From Conchocele bisecta (lineage: Eukaryota > Mollusca > Bivalvia > Lucinida > Thyasiridae), in the NCBI GenBank assembly GCA_029237695.1, contig CM055274.1, positions 24,169,505 to 24,233,504 of the forward strand: a stretch of 64,000 bases of DNA, written 5' to 3'. A program made the position numbers and the translations under genes. Each line of letters starts with the position of its first letter. Position 1 is the first letter of the stretch. This document shows, in pieces, positions 10,331 to 21,734 of this stretch. The notes beneath the pieces were generated by a model, which did not search any database, was not told the DNA's origin, and saw only the letters and a program-made list of their open reading frames with translations.

Positions 10331-11800
10331 AAACTTAACGTTGGGGTAAATGCCTTATAACTTCTGTTTCCTTTCATGGAACATCTTGTTATTTCATACA
10401 TGCATTCCTCAGATGACCCGCTATCATGCTGTAGAATATCCATGACCTAACCCTTACCCCAAGGTCAAGGTCACAAACTTAGCATGTTCATAAACTTAAC
10501 GTTGCGGTAAATGTTGTGTAACTTCTGTTTATTTACAGGGAACGCCTTCATATTTCATACATGCATTCATCTGATGATAATATATCGTGCTATAGCAAAT
10601 CCATGACCCACCGCCCACCCCTTACCCCAAGGTCAATGTCACAAACTTAGCACATTCATACACTTACCGTTGGGGTAAATGACTTATAACATATGTTTCA
10701 TTTCATGGAACGCCTTGATATTTCATAAATGCATTGCTCAGATGACCCTCTACCATGCTGTAGCAAATCCACGACCCACCACCCAACCCTTACCCCAAGG
10801 TCAAGGTCACAAACTTAGCATGTTCATAAACTTAAAGTTGGGGTAAATGTTGTGTAACTTCTGTTTCTTTACAGGGAACGCTTTGCTATTTCATACATGC
10901 ATGCATGGTCATCTGATGATCCTCTATTGTGCTACAGCAAATCCATGACCCACACCCACCCCTTTCCCCAAAATCAACATTATAAACTTAACGTTGGAGT
11001 AAATGTGTTTTTATAACTTCTGTTCCTTTAGGGAACTCCTTGGTATTTCATACATGCATTCATCTGATGATCCTCTATAATTGTGCTACAGTATATCCAT
11101 GACCCACCCCACCCCTTTCCCCAAGGTCAAGGCCATAAACGTCGTACATTCATACATGCATTTCTCATGTGAATATATATCATGCTGTAGAAAATCACCA
11201 ACTTAGTGCATTCATAAACTCAACGTTGGGTTAAATGTTGTATAACTTCTGTTTCTTTTCATGGCACACCTTGCTATTTTATAAATGCATTCATTTGATG
11301 ACCTCTATCATGCTGTAGCAAATACACGACCCACAACCCAGCACAGACCGCCCCCAAGTTCAAGGTCACACAAATAGTGCGTTCATAAAGTTAATGTTGG
11401 GGCAAACTTTTGCTTCTTTACAGGGAACGTCTCTTCTGTTTCTTTACAGGGAACGTCTTGATATTTCTTACGTACAGTTGTCTGATTAGTGCGTTCATAA
11501 ACTTTACGTTGGGGTAAATTTCTTATTACTTCTGTTTCTTTTCTTGGAACACCTTTACATTTTATGCATGCATTCATCTGATGACACTCTATCATGTTGG
11601 AACTCAACAACCCAGCACCCACTCATTTCCCCAAGGTCAATGTCACACACTTAGTGCGTTCATAAACTTAACGTTGGGGTAAATTTCTTATAATTTCTGT
11701 TTCTTTACAGGAAGCGCCTTGATATTTCATACATGCATATATCATGCGATGACAAATCCACCGCACACCCCTTAACCCAAGGTCAAGTTATATAATATTC
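10331..11800. repeat. 165-bp tandem array
   Basis: About nine units beginning aaacttaacgttggggtaaa, starting near 10331, 10492, 10662, 10828, 10984, 11217, 11387, 11497 (partial) and 11663, so the period is about 155-170 bp. Most units contain tttcatacatgcattc and ccccaaggtcaaggtcac. Degeneracy increases to the right. The minus ORF at 11383-11622 is incidental. Confidence 0.85.
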
Positions 11801-11935
11801 ATGTGTGTGTATACAACTGTGCCAAGTTTGAGTAAAGGCTGACAACAGGCGAGCTTCGTTGTCTTCTGACAACTCTTGTCCTATCTGTTCCTGACTGAAA
11901 ATGACAAAGAACGGTCACCCATTATCAATCATAGT

Positions 11936-11998
11936 GGACCCCCTCTAAACCGGACACGATGGGGACCTCCCAGGGTGTCCAGTATAGAGAGATTCCAC
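11936..11998. mobile_element. Minimal pogo-type inverted repeat
   Basis: gtggaccccctctaaaccgg faces gtgtccagtatagagagatt across a short centre. Same type as 3896-3949. Confidence 0.5.
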
Positions 11999-12009
11999 TG
12001 TATATAGAG

Positions 12010-12157
12010 AATACCAGGCTAGTGTCTTTTGATATCAAGTTTATCAGGCAAGGCTAGGAAACGCGCGTAGGAATTCCGAGGCTTGCCGAGGAATTCCTAC
12101 CGTTTCCGAGCCGAACCTGATAAACTTGATATCAAAATACACTAGTCTGGTATTCTA
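12010..12157. mobile_element. Long hairpin with EcoRI-like centre
   Basis: taccaggctagtgtcttttg ... tacactagtctggta outer arms, with gatatcaagtttatcagg and its complement inside and ggaattcc motifs near the loop. It directly precedes the MITE at 12158. Confidence 0.7.
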
Positions 12158-12396
12158 TTTATCAGGTAACGTTTCATGCTCGAAAATGACCACAGATGAC
12201 GTCGTTATCTATGGACAGAACGAGGACTTACACTGACGTCCTTCGGTAACGTCACGTGACGTCAACCGACCAATGGAACGTCAGTTTTCACTTTGTTGTA
12301 ACCCGGATGTTGATATCAGGTCAATGCCTGATACAACAATATGTTATCAGTCAGTACGTATTCGGTCAATACAGGGCAGGTTACCTGATAAATAGT
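12158..12396. mobile_element. 239-bp MITE carrying TGACGTCA-like sites
   Basis: Ends tttatcaggtaac / gttacctgataaa. The interior contains several TGACG/CGTCA motifs (gatgacgtcgtt, actgacgtcc, cacgtgacgtcaac). A second copy is at 28847-29092 with the same cluster. The ORF at 12256-12489 has no supporting features. Confidence 0.7.
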
Positions 12397-12732
12397 GTTA
12401 TCAAGGTACTAAACAGCATGGAAAATATTACCCGGTTTCGGGCTCGCTCAAACACCACACATTTCGACTTTTCTGTTCACCTAATGTGATAAATTCCATA
12501 AACTCCAGCCCGAAAATAGGTGTCGCCTTGCCGTTGGTACCGAATGTGCTCGTAATTAAGGACATGTTAAACGTAGAAGCCTAAAGTGAATATATGTGAA
12601 AACCTGAGACATGTATCCATTACCAGAGACATAATTCAGTGGCATAAGTATAACCGGATTGGTACTCACGTACAAGAAAGCCAAATATCTACCTTATCCG
12701 TGCTCGGACAAACCAGGGAAATCGGGATTCCC
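12397..12732. other. Unassigned sequence
   Basis: Nothing recognised; the last 70 bases resemble the SINE fragment 'ctcacgtacaagaaagccaa'. Confidence 0.3.
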
Positions 12733-13098
12733 CAGAGCTCCAGATAAGCTGCGTATTTGCTTAAATACCCAATTAAAATTGCCAAAAACCCAACTGATAT
12801 CAGAAGTAGCGAGTATCAAAAAGCAATTACAATTTTGAGTTACATTTATCATGCTGCAGAAAACAATAAACAGACCACAAATATAGCATATTTTTCTTAT
12901 TGTCCATGAAAACACATCTTGGTATTTCATTAGAATTGTCTCCAAGGAGACAATTCTAATGAAATGCCAAGACATGTTTTAATTTCGAAGCAAACTATTC
13001 AATATTTTATTTTACCCAATTAAAATTTGAAATACCCAATTGCTTCAGAAATGATGGAGTGAAAATACTCAATTACTAATTCCTTATCTGGAGCATGA
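12733..13098. mobile_element. hAT-type MITE (inverted copy)
   Basis: Begins cagagctccagataagc and ends ttatctggagcatg. The central hairpin is attagaattgtctcc / ggagacaattctaat near 12945. Target duplications are not clear in this copy. The 93-aa minus ORF lies inside the repeat. Confidence 0.75.
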
Positions 13099-13334
13099 AC
13101 TTTCCGTTAGAGATCAACTGCATCGTTACACCGCCATTCACGAGTAAAAGAATGCAACCTCAGTGACGATCAGTTTGACCCAAGATCTAATCAGTCAGCG
13201 CATCCACGTACGCCGATTCCCTGACCGACTGGTCCTACGAGACTTCGATTGTGTATTCCCAGGAAACCTAATATTCCAGATGTCAGGTTTGCATATTTTG
13301 TACCATGCCGCATACGTTTGAACCGAGCTTGTTT

Positions 13335-13625
13335 CATTCCTATACGGGGCTGTGACAGGAGATGTGGGACTTATCGGATGTGTGACCAATGTTGCTCCTG
13401 ATCGAAGAACACACTCTTGTCGCCTGATAACGATCTCGAAATAAAAAAAAAAATGCTTGTTAGCAGCATGACGGGTGCTCCGTTGATGTAATGGCGAACA
13501 GTGCAGATCCTGATCAGACTGTGCGTCCAGACTGTGCGACGCACAGTCTGATCTTGATCTACATTAGTCGTAAAACCCATAATATCCTTTTTTCCAACCA
13601 CATGCACATATAAAGATCTCAAATC
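13335..13625. mobile_element. Degenerate 'gtggctgtgactggag' MITE copy
   Basis: Contains gggctgtgacaggagatgtg, GATCCTGATCAGACTGTGCG and its partner, and a poly-A interruption near 13441. The ends are poorly preserved. Confidence 0.5.
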
Positions 13626-13951
13626 TCTTGAGTTCTCACTGGTAAAACATTCGTACTATACAAGCAACCTTTCCAACCACCTGGGTCATACGAAATTAAA
13701 CTGCCTACTTCCCTGAAACCATATGAACAAATGGTAGACACATCAGCATGTTTATAACAGTTAAAGGTAAATCACGGTCAAAGTGTATGCGGCATTTTTT
13801 ACGTTTATATCTGTAATCCGCATTTTAATATCGTACCTGAATACCTGTCGTTTTTTTACCCGATTTCCTGAAACGGCATCTGATTGGGTAAAGCCGCGTG
13901 ACGTCACACCCAGTGAACAAAGAAAATTAGACACTGTCCGACAACGAAAAT
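13626..13951. other. Possible 5' flank of the broken exon at 13952
   Basis: No repeat recognised. The 60-aa ORF at 13783-13965 runs out of frame into the exon start and has no motif. TATA-like elements are not evident. Confidence 0.3.
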
Positions 13952-14101
13952 ATGAGCGACTTTGAAAGCGATTTTGACAACACTTCTTATTCTTATGACG
14001 GTTTAAGCAGCGATGACGATCAGACCGACGTCCGTCCGTACCTGTACGAGCCGTTAGTGGACGAAACTAACACTGGCCTCGCCGAATTGTCCGTAGAATA
14101 A
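13952..14101 (+). pseudogene. First-exon remnant resembling P2X7-like zinc-binding genes
   Basis: ATG-initiated, 49 codons: an acidic Ser/Asp-rich start (MSDFESDFDN...SSDDDQTD) followed by VRPYLYEPLVDE. In my recollection, multi-copy invertebrate genes annotated 'P2X purinoceptor 7-like' begin with such an acidic stretch and a 'PY.FEP' motif before a Cys-rich zinc domain. Here TAA closes the frame, yet the same frame continues ATENPPEISEWW to a possible donor (aatg|gtgggt, about 14130-14136). The TAA therefore looks like a disabling mutation. No zinc-domain exon was found downstream. Confidence 0.4.
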
Positions 14102-14103
14102 GC

Positions 14104-14858
14104 CACGGAAAATCCCCCCGAAATTTCAGAATGGTGGGTATTTCTTTGCATTTTCGTTTAATATTCCAATATTATTCTTTTTAAATATTATATTACCGAG
14201 CTAGATGATTTACCTTGTAATAATATCGTTTTATCGCCATGACTTCCTAATCTTTCGTCGTCATTTGACGATATATGACACTGTAATGGGTTTTCGCGGA
14301 AGTAAGCCAAACGTCCCATTGCAAAACGGCCAGTTCCAAACGGTTCCGACTTTATGCAAACTCGCAGTAATAATATAGTGAAAATAGACACAATGACTTT
14401 ATTTATTCTCACTATTCTATTACATCAGTCCCAGATTTGAAGAATGAAATATGGAAAGTAGCCTAGTCAAGTATAGCTTAGATGATCTCAGCTATACAGT
14501 ACGGATGACTTTTACTATTCCATCTGTCTTTTATATTATCTATATCATTATATACACATCAGCTATATTCTTAACGACATACTTTGTTGATGTTGTACAT
14601 TGTTGCAGTATGGGGCAATTTCATCAAGCAAGTATGATTATGATGATTGTGCTACAGCATATCCATATTATTCTCAATGTATATAATTGTATACACGGTG
14701 AATGCACATTGCTCAGTTGGTAGAACTAACATCACAACATACATGGCATCTGGCTGTGACTGTGTACTTACATGTAACGTAATTTCTCATTTCAGATTCA
14801 CACGATTATTCAATCCAAGGATCTAGACCAAGCCCATGGAAGATTGGATGTTTTATAT
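14104..14858. other. Unassigned sequence
   Basis: Minus ORF 14188-14412 starts with a hydrophobic stretch (VIVSIFTILLLRVCI) but has no splice context or homology I recognise. Plus ORF 14451-14723 is hydrophobic and AT-rich. Neither is supported as a gene. Confidence 0.3.
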
Positions 14859-14862
14859 ATTT

Positions 14863-14929
14863 ATATTGAATTTTTAATAAATTAATTTCTCGCTCGCTAC
14901 GAAATTAATTTATTAAAAATTCAATATAT
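14863..14929. repeat. 26-bp-arm hairpin
   Basis: atattgaatttttaataaat and atttattaaaaattcaatat, extended by taattt / aaatta around a tcgctcgctacg loop. Confidence 0.75.
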
Positions 14930-15114
14930 GAACTATAACTATTACGAAGTGGCACTCGTCGAAAACATCGGTGTTTCGTGCACTTGTTTACATCATCCGG
15001 TGCCATTGTACAATCCACCGTGATATAAACAGCAAACGTCAGGTGCAAACAAGTATTTACATGGTCATTGAATGTTGGGCCAAACTGAAGATTATACGAT
15101 TGGTAGAAACTTAC

Positions 15115-15297
15115 ACAGGTGGAAGACTCGGACATAAGACCCAATAAAGGCTCATTTGAAAAACGTTACCCCACTAACCCAGTTCCATACAGTATAGTCT
15201 ATACTATATAGTGTATGACAATGGGTGGGTGGGGTAACGCTTTTTCAAGTGAGCCATTTATTTGGTCATAGGTTCGAGTCTTCTACATGTGAGATAT
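15115..15297. mobile_element. Foldback element
   Basis: acacaggtggaagactcgga at the left pairs with tcgagtcttctacatgtga at the right; inside, aaaacgttaccccac pairs with gtggggtaacgctttt. A piece of the same family (ggtggggtaaa ... gtccgagacttccacctgtg) lies at 49197-49272 beside the NIPA exon. Confidence 0.65.
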
Positions 15298-15339
15298 TAT
15301 AGCAAGCGAAAGTATATACTGTACAGCAAGCACTGGGAT

Positions 15340-15787
15340 TTTCGATTCAGTTTCACAGGGTAGACAGAGATTCCTCTTTTATTGCGATTTTCCTAAGGGA
15401 ATTTAACATGGGGAGTCAATTTCCAAAACTTTTCGTTTTTTGATCGGATCAAAAAACGAAAAAAATTGGAAATTGACTCCGAAACCTGGTGAGATAGCTT
15501 GAACATGATGTAACTAAGAAAACCAAAGTTAGATTTTGAAAATCGGTCCACAAATAAAAACAATATTTAAAACAATCTATTATTAGCCCGCGGCATGTTA
15601 AATTCCCATAGGAAAATCGTTTTTTTCTCAATAAAATCAATATTTGATGGAATTTCATAAAATAATTGTTTTTGGGGAGGGTTACTTTTTTTTTATTGAT
15701 AAAAAAGTACTTACTTTTAAATATTTTGTAGATTTAATGTGTTTAATAGCCAAAAGTTAGTCGGCAGTAAAACGTGGAACAGACAGT
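15340..15787. mobile_element. Foldback MITE, 'atagccaaaagtt' family
   Basis: The central hairpin at 15409-15478 (gagtcaatttccaa ... ttggaaattgactc) is surrounded by inverted 'gatttcctaagggaattta' segments. The right end, tgtgtttaatagccaaaagt ... ggaacagaca, is the terminal repeat seen on both sides of 26935-27370. The left end is missing here. Confidence 0.65.
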
Positions 15788-15837
15788 AAGTGTCATGTGA
15801 TACTGAATCAAACAATCGAGTCGCATGTAAGTTATTA

Positions 15838-16192
15838 TAGGAATGAATGGCCTTTTTGTGGAATTTATCGGGGTATAAACTTGGAAAAGTCGCGGGAATA
15901 CTGGACGAAGGCCGGAAGGCCTCGTCCAGTATTCCCGCGACTTTTCCAAGTTTATATCCCCGATAAATTCCACAAAAAGGCCATTCATTCCTTATAATTC
16001 CAGCATTTGAAATAAATTCATCAAGAAAATGTGTTTATTTTCCGTTTTCTTAAGAATTATTTTAACTGCGCCTGACGGTTACGGAAAGTAGTTCGGCATG
16101 GAGTTTACTGGGATATAAATTTTGGACAGAGACATGCTACGGACCATTCAAATGTTAGGGAATTGTGTAAATACTTTTGTGCTGGAATTATT
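15838..16192. mobile_element. Composite foldback (copy 3)
   Basis: Hairpin at 15838-15992 with nearly perfect arms, then the MITE module 15993-16192. A further 55 bp on its left (agtaagtgtcatgtgatact onward) also flanks copy 4 at 30601-30660, so the true element may extend beyond the hairpin. Confidence 0.8.
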
Positions 16193-16489
16193 CGTGTATA
16201 AGCACAGGTGTATGAACAGATGGTCAGAATGTTGGTGTAATATTGGTATATGTGTGAATTTTGATAGACTTGTGTGGATTTCGTCGCTTTGGGGTAATTG
16301 ACATAGTTTTGTGCAACTGCTAATGCTCAATCATTACACACGACATACATCGTCAATTATCTACACATTCACCGTTCCGAACTTTCGGGCCCCTTTCTTA
16401 CTGTCAAAATAAATTCGTACTTATACATTAATTCGCAGGAGGTGACGTAAATTGTATTTTCGTAACAGTGCACCCAACCACCAGAATTA
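16193..16489. other. Unassigned sequence
   Basis: Nothing recognised. Confidence 0.3.
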
Positions 16490-17280
16490 AAGGATTAGGT
16501 ACATGCCCACTCAGTAGACACAAAATGTTATTTATATCTGAGACATCATCTGAGACATTTTCAGGCAAAATAAACATTAATTCACCATTGCCCCATGTAC
16601 TGATTGGAATTATTATACATTTAATATCAGACATAAATTTCCACACTGATATCAGGGCCGATAATCGTGTTTCCTTAAAATGTTAACGGACATTACTATT
16701 TATTTTCTGTATTTATATTTTGATGTGCAATGATCATACTTTATATTCTGTCGAAAATATTATTTTTTCAGGAGACGCATTTAATTAGTATAAATAATAA
16801 AAAAAAAATTCATGCCTCATTTGCATATGAAAATAGCCTGATACCACCGCGCGTCACTATCAGTAAAATAAACATTACTAAATGATTATATCTGTATATC
16901 GGGCACTCGTAATTTTTAGAACTGGTGGAATAGTGACACAATTATACACTTATTTAATTCCTATAAAGAACATGTCGTGCCTACTGAGTGGGCATGTACC
17001 TTTAAAGGTGCATGCCCACTCAGTAGGCACAACATGTTCTTTATAGGAATTAAACAAGTGTATAATTGTGTCACTTTTCCACCAGTTCTAAAAGTTACGA
17101 GTGCCCGTTATATACCATTACCCCACGTATTGATTGGCATTATTATACATTTGATATCAGACGTAAATTCCACACTGATATCAGGAGCGATAACCGTGTT
17201 TCTTTAAAATGTTAACAGACATCACTATTTATTCTCTGTATTTATTTTGGATCTGCAATGATCATACTTTATATATATAT
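16490..17280. mobile_element. Two adjacent TTAA-type MITEs
   Basis: 16490-17003 is a full copy of the 520-bp family. Its right end gtgggcatgtacctttaa runs straight into a second copy (aaaggtgcatgcccactcag, 17004 onward) with an internal deletion at about 17108 and a missing right end. They share a single TTTAAA junction. Confidence 0.75.
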
Positions 17281-17387
17281 TATTTTGTTCTTATTTGGCT
17301 GAATGCGGAATGCTGCGGATGGTGACTACTCAGTGCCTACTGAGTTTAAAATGAAAATATTCAAGACAATTAAATTGGTTAAAGACT

Positions 17388-17412
17388 TTGCCTCTCAAGA
17401 ACATTTCTTGAG
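17388..17412. repeat. Short hairpin
   Basis: cctctcaagaa and ttcttgagagg flank a 3-base loop; outer bases show the remains of a decayed foldback with agtatatgttgtgacc (17478) nearby. Confidence 0.5.
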
Positions 17413-17536
17413 AGGTAAATTCTTTAAACGCATGCTAAATATAGTCTTAATAAACAATTCAAACCACTTCTCATCCACAGTATATGTTGTGACCACGAGA
17501 CGGTTCAAATGGCGCTCGCAACGTATACTTCTGTGG

Positions 17537-17843
17537 CCTATTTCACCAAAATTGCAAAGTATACTTACCTTGCTAAGTACACTTTGAGGGAGAAAGTTTC
17601 AATTTAAGGATAAATTTATTAATGTTTATTATACTGAATTTATTACATTATCACAGCCATTTTGGCTGTGATAATTTAATAAATTCAATATAATAATTCT
17701 GCATAATTTTAATCATCAAATATATGCAGTCGTTATATAGTTCTATATGAAATAATGCATTTCGGGAAAAATAAATGATTACTCCCTCAAAGTATACTGA
17801 GCTAGATAAGTATACTCAGAAATTTTGGTGAAAGCGGCCACAG
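17537..17843. mobile_element. 'CAG-flanked' MITE (diverged copy)
   Basis: Ends ggcctatttcaccaaaattg and ttttggtgaaagcggcc. The central hairpin is tattacattatcacagcc / ggctgtgataat. Same family as 22284-22605, 25673-25941 and 62496-62797. The flanks here are CTG and CAG, unlike the matched CAG of the better copies. Confidence 0.75.
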
Positions 17844-18204
17844 AGAAGGCATAAGGAAAATCTTTCAATAATGAAAAACAACGTACGCTCAGCATACAAA
17901 TGGTTAATTCTCAAATGTGACATTTACACGGTTATATACGGTATCACAACAAGGCCAGGTTAGATTTCACAGGTGAATAACTTGACACGCTTGGGTCACC
18001 AAAACTGGGGTCAAGTTTTATCACGATTGTCGGTAGAACGTATTACATAGAGCTAATACAGCGAACCAAATTCGCCCAATAAATCGGATTATGTTGAAAG
18101 TTTGTCTTTCCGTTCAACGTTTACGACGGTGCGTACAGCCACGCACCCCCTCTGCGTACGGGCCTGTAACATTTGTGATAGCCTAGTATGATCTAGACAC
18201 AGAA
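17844..18204. other. Unassigned sequence
   Basis: Nothing recognised; cacgcaccccctctgcg near 18140 resembles the inner end of the gcggatcca MITE. Confidence 0.3.
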
Positions 18205-18495
18205 TAGGCCAGTGGCCGATCCAGGATTTCGCCGAAGGTGGGGGGGTGCCCAGTCGAAAGTCGGACGACTTAGTTTCAGTACATAATGATTATGTGACAA
18301 CGCACATTGTGAATGGGCTCTCTATAATATCTGAACCTTCATTAGTTGCGAATGAGTTACCGTTCGCAACAATAGCTTGATCTGATAATCACACTTATTT
18401 GACAGTGCTTGTTTTGTTTTTTTGCAAATTGCAAAAATATGAATTTCAAAACAAAATCTGGAATCCCTGGGCCACCCCCTGAATCCGCCAATGAA
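18205..18495. mobile_element. 'gcggatcca' MITE (copy 2)
   Basis: Left end ggccgatccaggatttcgcc with a G run. The right end ccaccccctgaatccgcc is the inverse. The interior is non-coding. Confidence 0.6.
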
Positions 18496-19070
18496 GGCCT
18501 ACTGTTCTGCCAACCAACCACTGTAATAACAACTTGGGTTTTTAATCCGATTGTTTTAATACATAATATATCCGGAAATAGCAATAAATAGCCAAATGTA
18601 CAATACAACCATGTTCATAGGCGTAGCCTGGAAGGGGGTGGGGTCGGGTTGCGAACGAACCCTTTTTCAGTTTTAACTTTTGGGTGCAAGCACGACTATT
18701 CGAAATTGTAGCTCTAAAATGCATTTGAACACCGGAAATTGCACGTAGAAATCAAGATTTTCGGCGGAGTACCCCGGTCCCACTCGATTAATACCCTTAC
18801 GTGCTCCATGCCCAGCCTATTGTCTTCGGCAGTTGCTGGAAAATTGTTGGCGACGTCTATGATATTTCTCACAAAAGCGGGCCAGGTTCAATCATTGACC
18901 TGCAAATACGTGAGATGGTACGACGGTCAGCCTAGCGGATAAATGTCATCAATAATTGTAAGGTTGCTACCTGGAGGCATAGACATAACTTTGAACGTCA
19001 GAATCCGACCGTGAAATATCAATTTCTACATTTACCTATCACGCAGCATAGCAACACAAGTCATAGTTGC
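18496..19070. other. Unassigned sequence
   Basis: ggcgtagcctggaagggggt near 18620 resembles a further decayed end of the previous MITE type. Otherwise nothing recognised. Confidence 0.3.
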
Positions 19071-19134
19071 CGGGCAGTAACTCTGCAAAACTCCCGTACG
19101 GCCGGTACGGGAGTTCTACAGAGTTACTTCCCGC
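19071..19134. repeat. Hairpin with 28-bp arms
   Basis: cgggcagtaactctg...aactcccgtac and gtacgggagtt...cagagttacttcccg pair around ggcc. Confidence 0.75.
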
Positions 19135-19247
19135 AACTATTAATGTCACAGTGACACACTCTGTTTGTAGGTCAAGCATGGCGTAAATGCTGTGCTGAAA
19201 TAGATGCATTATTCGGGCTAAATGGATTTACAATATTATAGGAAGTT

Positions 19248-19345
19248 AAAGGTACTTGCCCACTCAGTAGGCACAAACTGTTCTTTATAGGAATTAAAGT
19301 GTATATAATTGTGTCACTATTCTACTAGTTCTAAACATTACAAAC
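19248..19345. mobile_element. Fragment of the 520-bp TTAA MITE
   Basis: TTAAAGGTACTTGCCCACTC onward, about 95 bp, then the match stops abruptly. Confidence 0.65.
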
Positions 19346-19387
19346 ATGTAAATGCTTTGATTTAACCGTGACGATGGCGCACTGGCT

Positions 19388-20995
19388 CAATGACAACAAG
19401 AAACGAGGCAAAGCCACGAAGGCCAGGTTTTTTCCAAGCATAGACACTTAATGTATAACATAATTATACCCACTTTTTTGTAGACTAGATGGCCGTGGCC
19501 TGCATGTCGCGCCTTGTGGCGAGGCATGGACACTACAAAAAGAGATATAGTAGATGGAAAAACATTAACCAAAAAACTTTAACCGGACACACGGACGTAC
19601 GGACGGACGGACGTATGCCAAAATGCCGACTATATCGCGCTTTCCGCAAGTGGGCGCGACAATGATGATAAAAACCCATGTGAAATATCAAGGTAATGGG
19701 TGAAGCAGTTGCAGAGATATAGTACACGAAACAACTTTACGAAAAAAATCAAAGTAATTTGACCTTGACATTGGGCACAGGGTCCGCACGGTTGGGGGGC
19801 AGAATGAAAATATGGATGATGATAAACACCCATGTGAAGTTTCAAGGTAATGGGCGAAGCAGTTGCAGAGATATAGTATAACGAAAAACTTTAACCAAAA
19901 AACTTTAACCAGACGTACGTTAAAAAGTTAACGTTGAAAATGGCTATGTCAATTACGTAGAAATAATAGGTCAAGGTAAAAACAAGAAACGAGGCAAAGC
20001 CACGAAGGCCAGGTTTTTTCCAAGCATAGACACTTGGATAACATAATTATACCCACTGTTGTAGACTAGATGGCCGTGGCCTGCATGTCGCGCCTTGGGG
20101 CGAGGCATGGACACTAAAAAAATAGATATAGTAGATGGAAAAAGTTTAACCAAAAAACTTTAATCGGACACACGGACGAACGGACGGACGTATGCCAAAA
20201 TGCCGACGATATCGCGCGTTCCGCAAGCAGGTGTGACAATGATGATAAACACCCATGTGAAGTATCAAGGTATTGGGTGAAGCAGTTGCAGAGATATAGT
20301 ACACGAAAAAACTTTAACAAAATTTTTTAAAGTAATTTGAACTTGACATAGGGCACAGGATCGCGCTTTCCGCAAGCAGGTGTGACAATGATGATAAACA
20401 CCCACCCATGTGAAGTATGAAGGTATTGGGTGGAAGCATTGTTAGCAGATATAGTACACGAAAACACTTTAACAAAAAATTCAAAGTAATTTGACCTTGA
20501 CATTGGGCATAGGATCGCGCTTTCCGCAAGCAGGTGCAACAATGATGATAAACACCCATGTGAAGTATGAAGGTTTGGGTGAAGCAGTTGCAGAGATATA
20601 GTACACGAAAAAAGTTTAACAAAAAAATTCAAAGTAATTTGACCTTGACATTGGGCACAGGATCGCGCTTTCCGCAAGCAGGTGCGACAATGATGATAAA
20701 CACCCATGTGAAGTATCAAGGTATTGGGTGAAGCAGTTGCAGAGATATAGTACACGAAAAAACTTTAACAAAAATATTCAAAGTAATTTGACCTTGACAT
20801 TGGGCACAGGGGCCGCACGGTTGGGGGTTAGAATGAAAATAATGGATGATGATAAACACCCATGTGAAGTTTCAAGGTAATGGGCGAAGCAGTTGCAGAG
20901 ATATAGTATAACGAAAAAGTTTTAACCAAAAAACTTTAACCAGACGTACGTTAAAAAGTTAACGTTGAAAATGGCTAAGTCAATTACGTAGAAAT
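19388..20995. repeat. Helitron-like satellite region, 150-bp units
   Basis: Starts caacaagaaacgaggcaaag, repeats a larger block from 19978, and contains seven units of about 150 bp (cgctttccgcaagcaggtg ... aatttgaccttgacattggg) at about 19640, 19790, 20215, 20362, 20518, 20665 and 20812. The first block has two units, the second five. gactagatggccgtggcctg at 19481 and 20062 is another CTAG-plus-hairpin motif. The minus ORFs (MYYISATASP...) are repeat-derived. Confidence 0.8.
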
Positions 20996-21600
20996 AATAG
21001 GTGAAGGTGAAAAAATTGTCACATGTTGGATAGTTGTATGTGGTAGGCACCCCTTGGTTATGAAGCTGTGAAAGTTTGGTGGTCCTAGGTGGTACAGTAC
21101 CAAAGAATGGACTTAAACACGAAAACTTAACATTGTAAAACGCGAAAACTTAACATTGAAAATGGCTAAGTCGACTGTGCGGAAAAAATGGGTGAAGTTA
21201 AAAAAAAAAGTAACATGTTGGATAGTGATATGTGGTGGGCACCCCTTGATTATGAAGCTGTGAAAGTTTGGTGGTCCTAGGTGGTACAGTACCAAAGAAA
21301 TGGACTTAAACACGAAAACTTAACATTGTAAACGCGAAAACTTAACTCAAACACGAAAACTTAACATTGATTGTGGACGCCGCCCGCCCGCCGCCCGCCC
21401 GTGGCTATGTCGACTACGCGGAAAAAATGGGTCAAGTTCAAAAAAAGGTAACATGTTGGATATAGTGATATGTGGTGGGCACCCCTTGGTTATGAAGATG
21501 TGAAAGTTTGTTGGTCCTATGAGGTACAGTAACAAAGAAATGGACTCAAACACGAAAACTTAACACTGAATGTGGACGCCGCCCGCCGCCCGCCCGCCCG
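20996..21600. repeat. 200-bp tandem units with CCCG-rich caps
   Basis: Three units of gtgaaagtttggtggtccta ... acacgaaaacttaacattg, each about 190-240 bp. The second and third are followed by gtggacgccgcccgcccg-type C/G stretches (about 21372-21402 and 21575-21602). Continuous with the preceding array. Confidence 0.75.
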
Positions 21601-21615
21601 GCTTTCGCCAATCCA

Positions 21616-21661
21616 ATAGCCTGGTTTTTTTTTAATTTTCAAAAAAAAAAACCTGGCTATT
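21616..21661. repeat. Poly-T/poly-A hairpin
   Basis: atagcctggttttttttt faces aaaaaaaacctggctat. Confidence 0.55.
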
Positions 21662-21734
21662 AATTAATAAATTTATCCTAAAATTGATAATTTGAGTCAC
21701 TTATCCACAATTTATAAAAGTAATAGGATTAGTA

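Noticed and set aside
14188..14412. Possible small secreted protein (hydrophobic N-terminus)
   Set aside because: AT-rich sequence often gives hydrophobic starts; no cleavage-site context, no splice sites, no homology recognised.
15743..15997. ORFs of 66-86 aa (MNGLFVEFIGDINLEK... and antisense) here and at 1056, 5406 and 30442
   Set aside because: They run through the long hairpin of the composite foldback; both strands are open because the arms are mirror images. They are repeat products.
20314..20755. ORFs of 102-142 aa (MYYISATASP...)
   Set aside because: They are the 150-bp satellite unit read on the minus strand; each unit repeats the same peptide.
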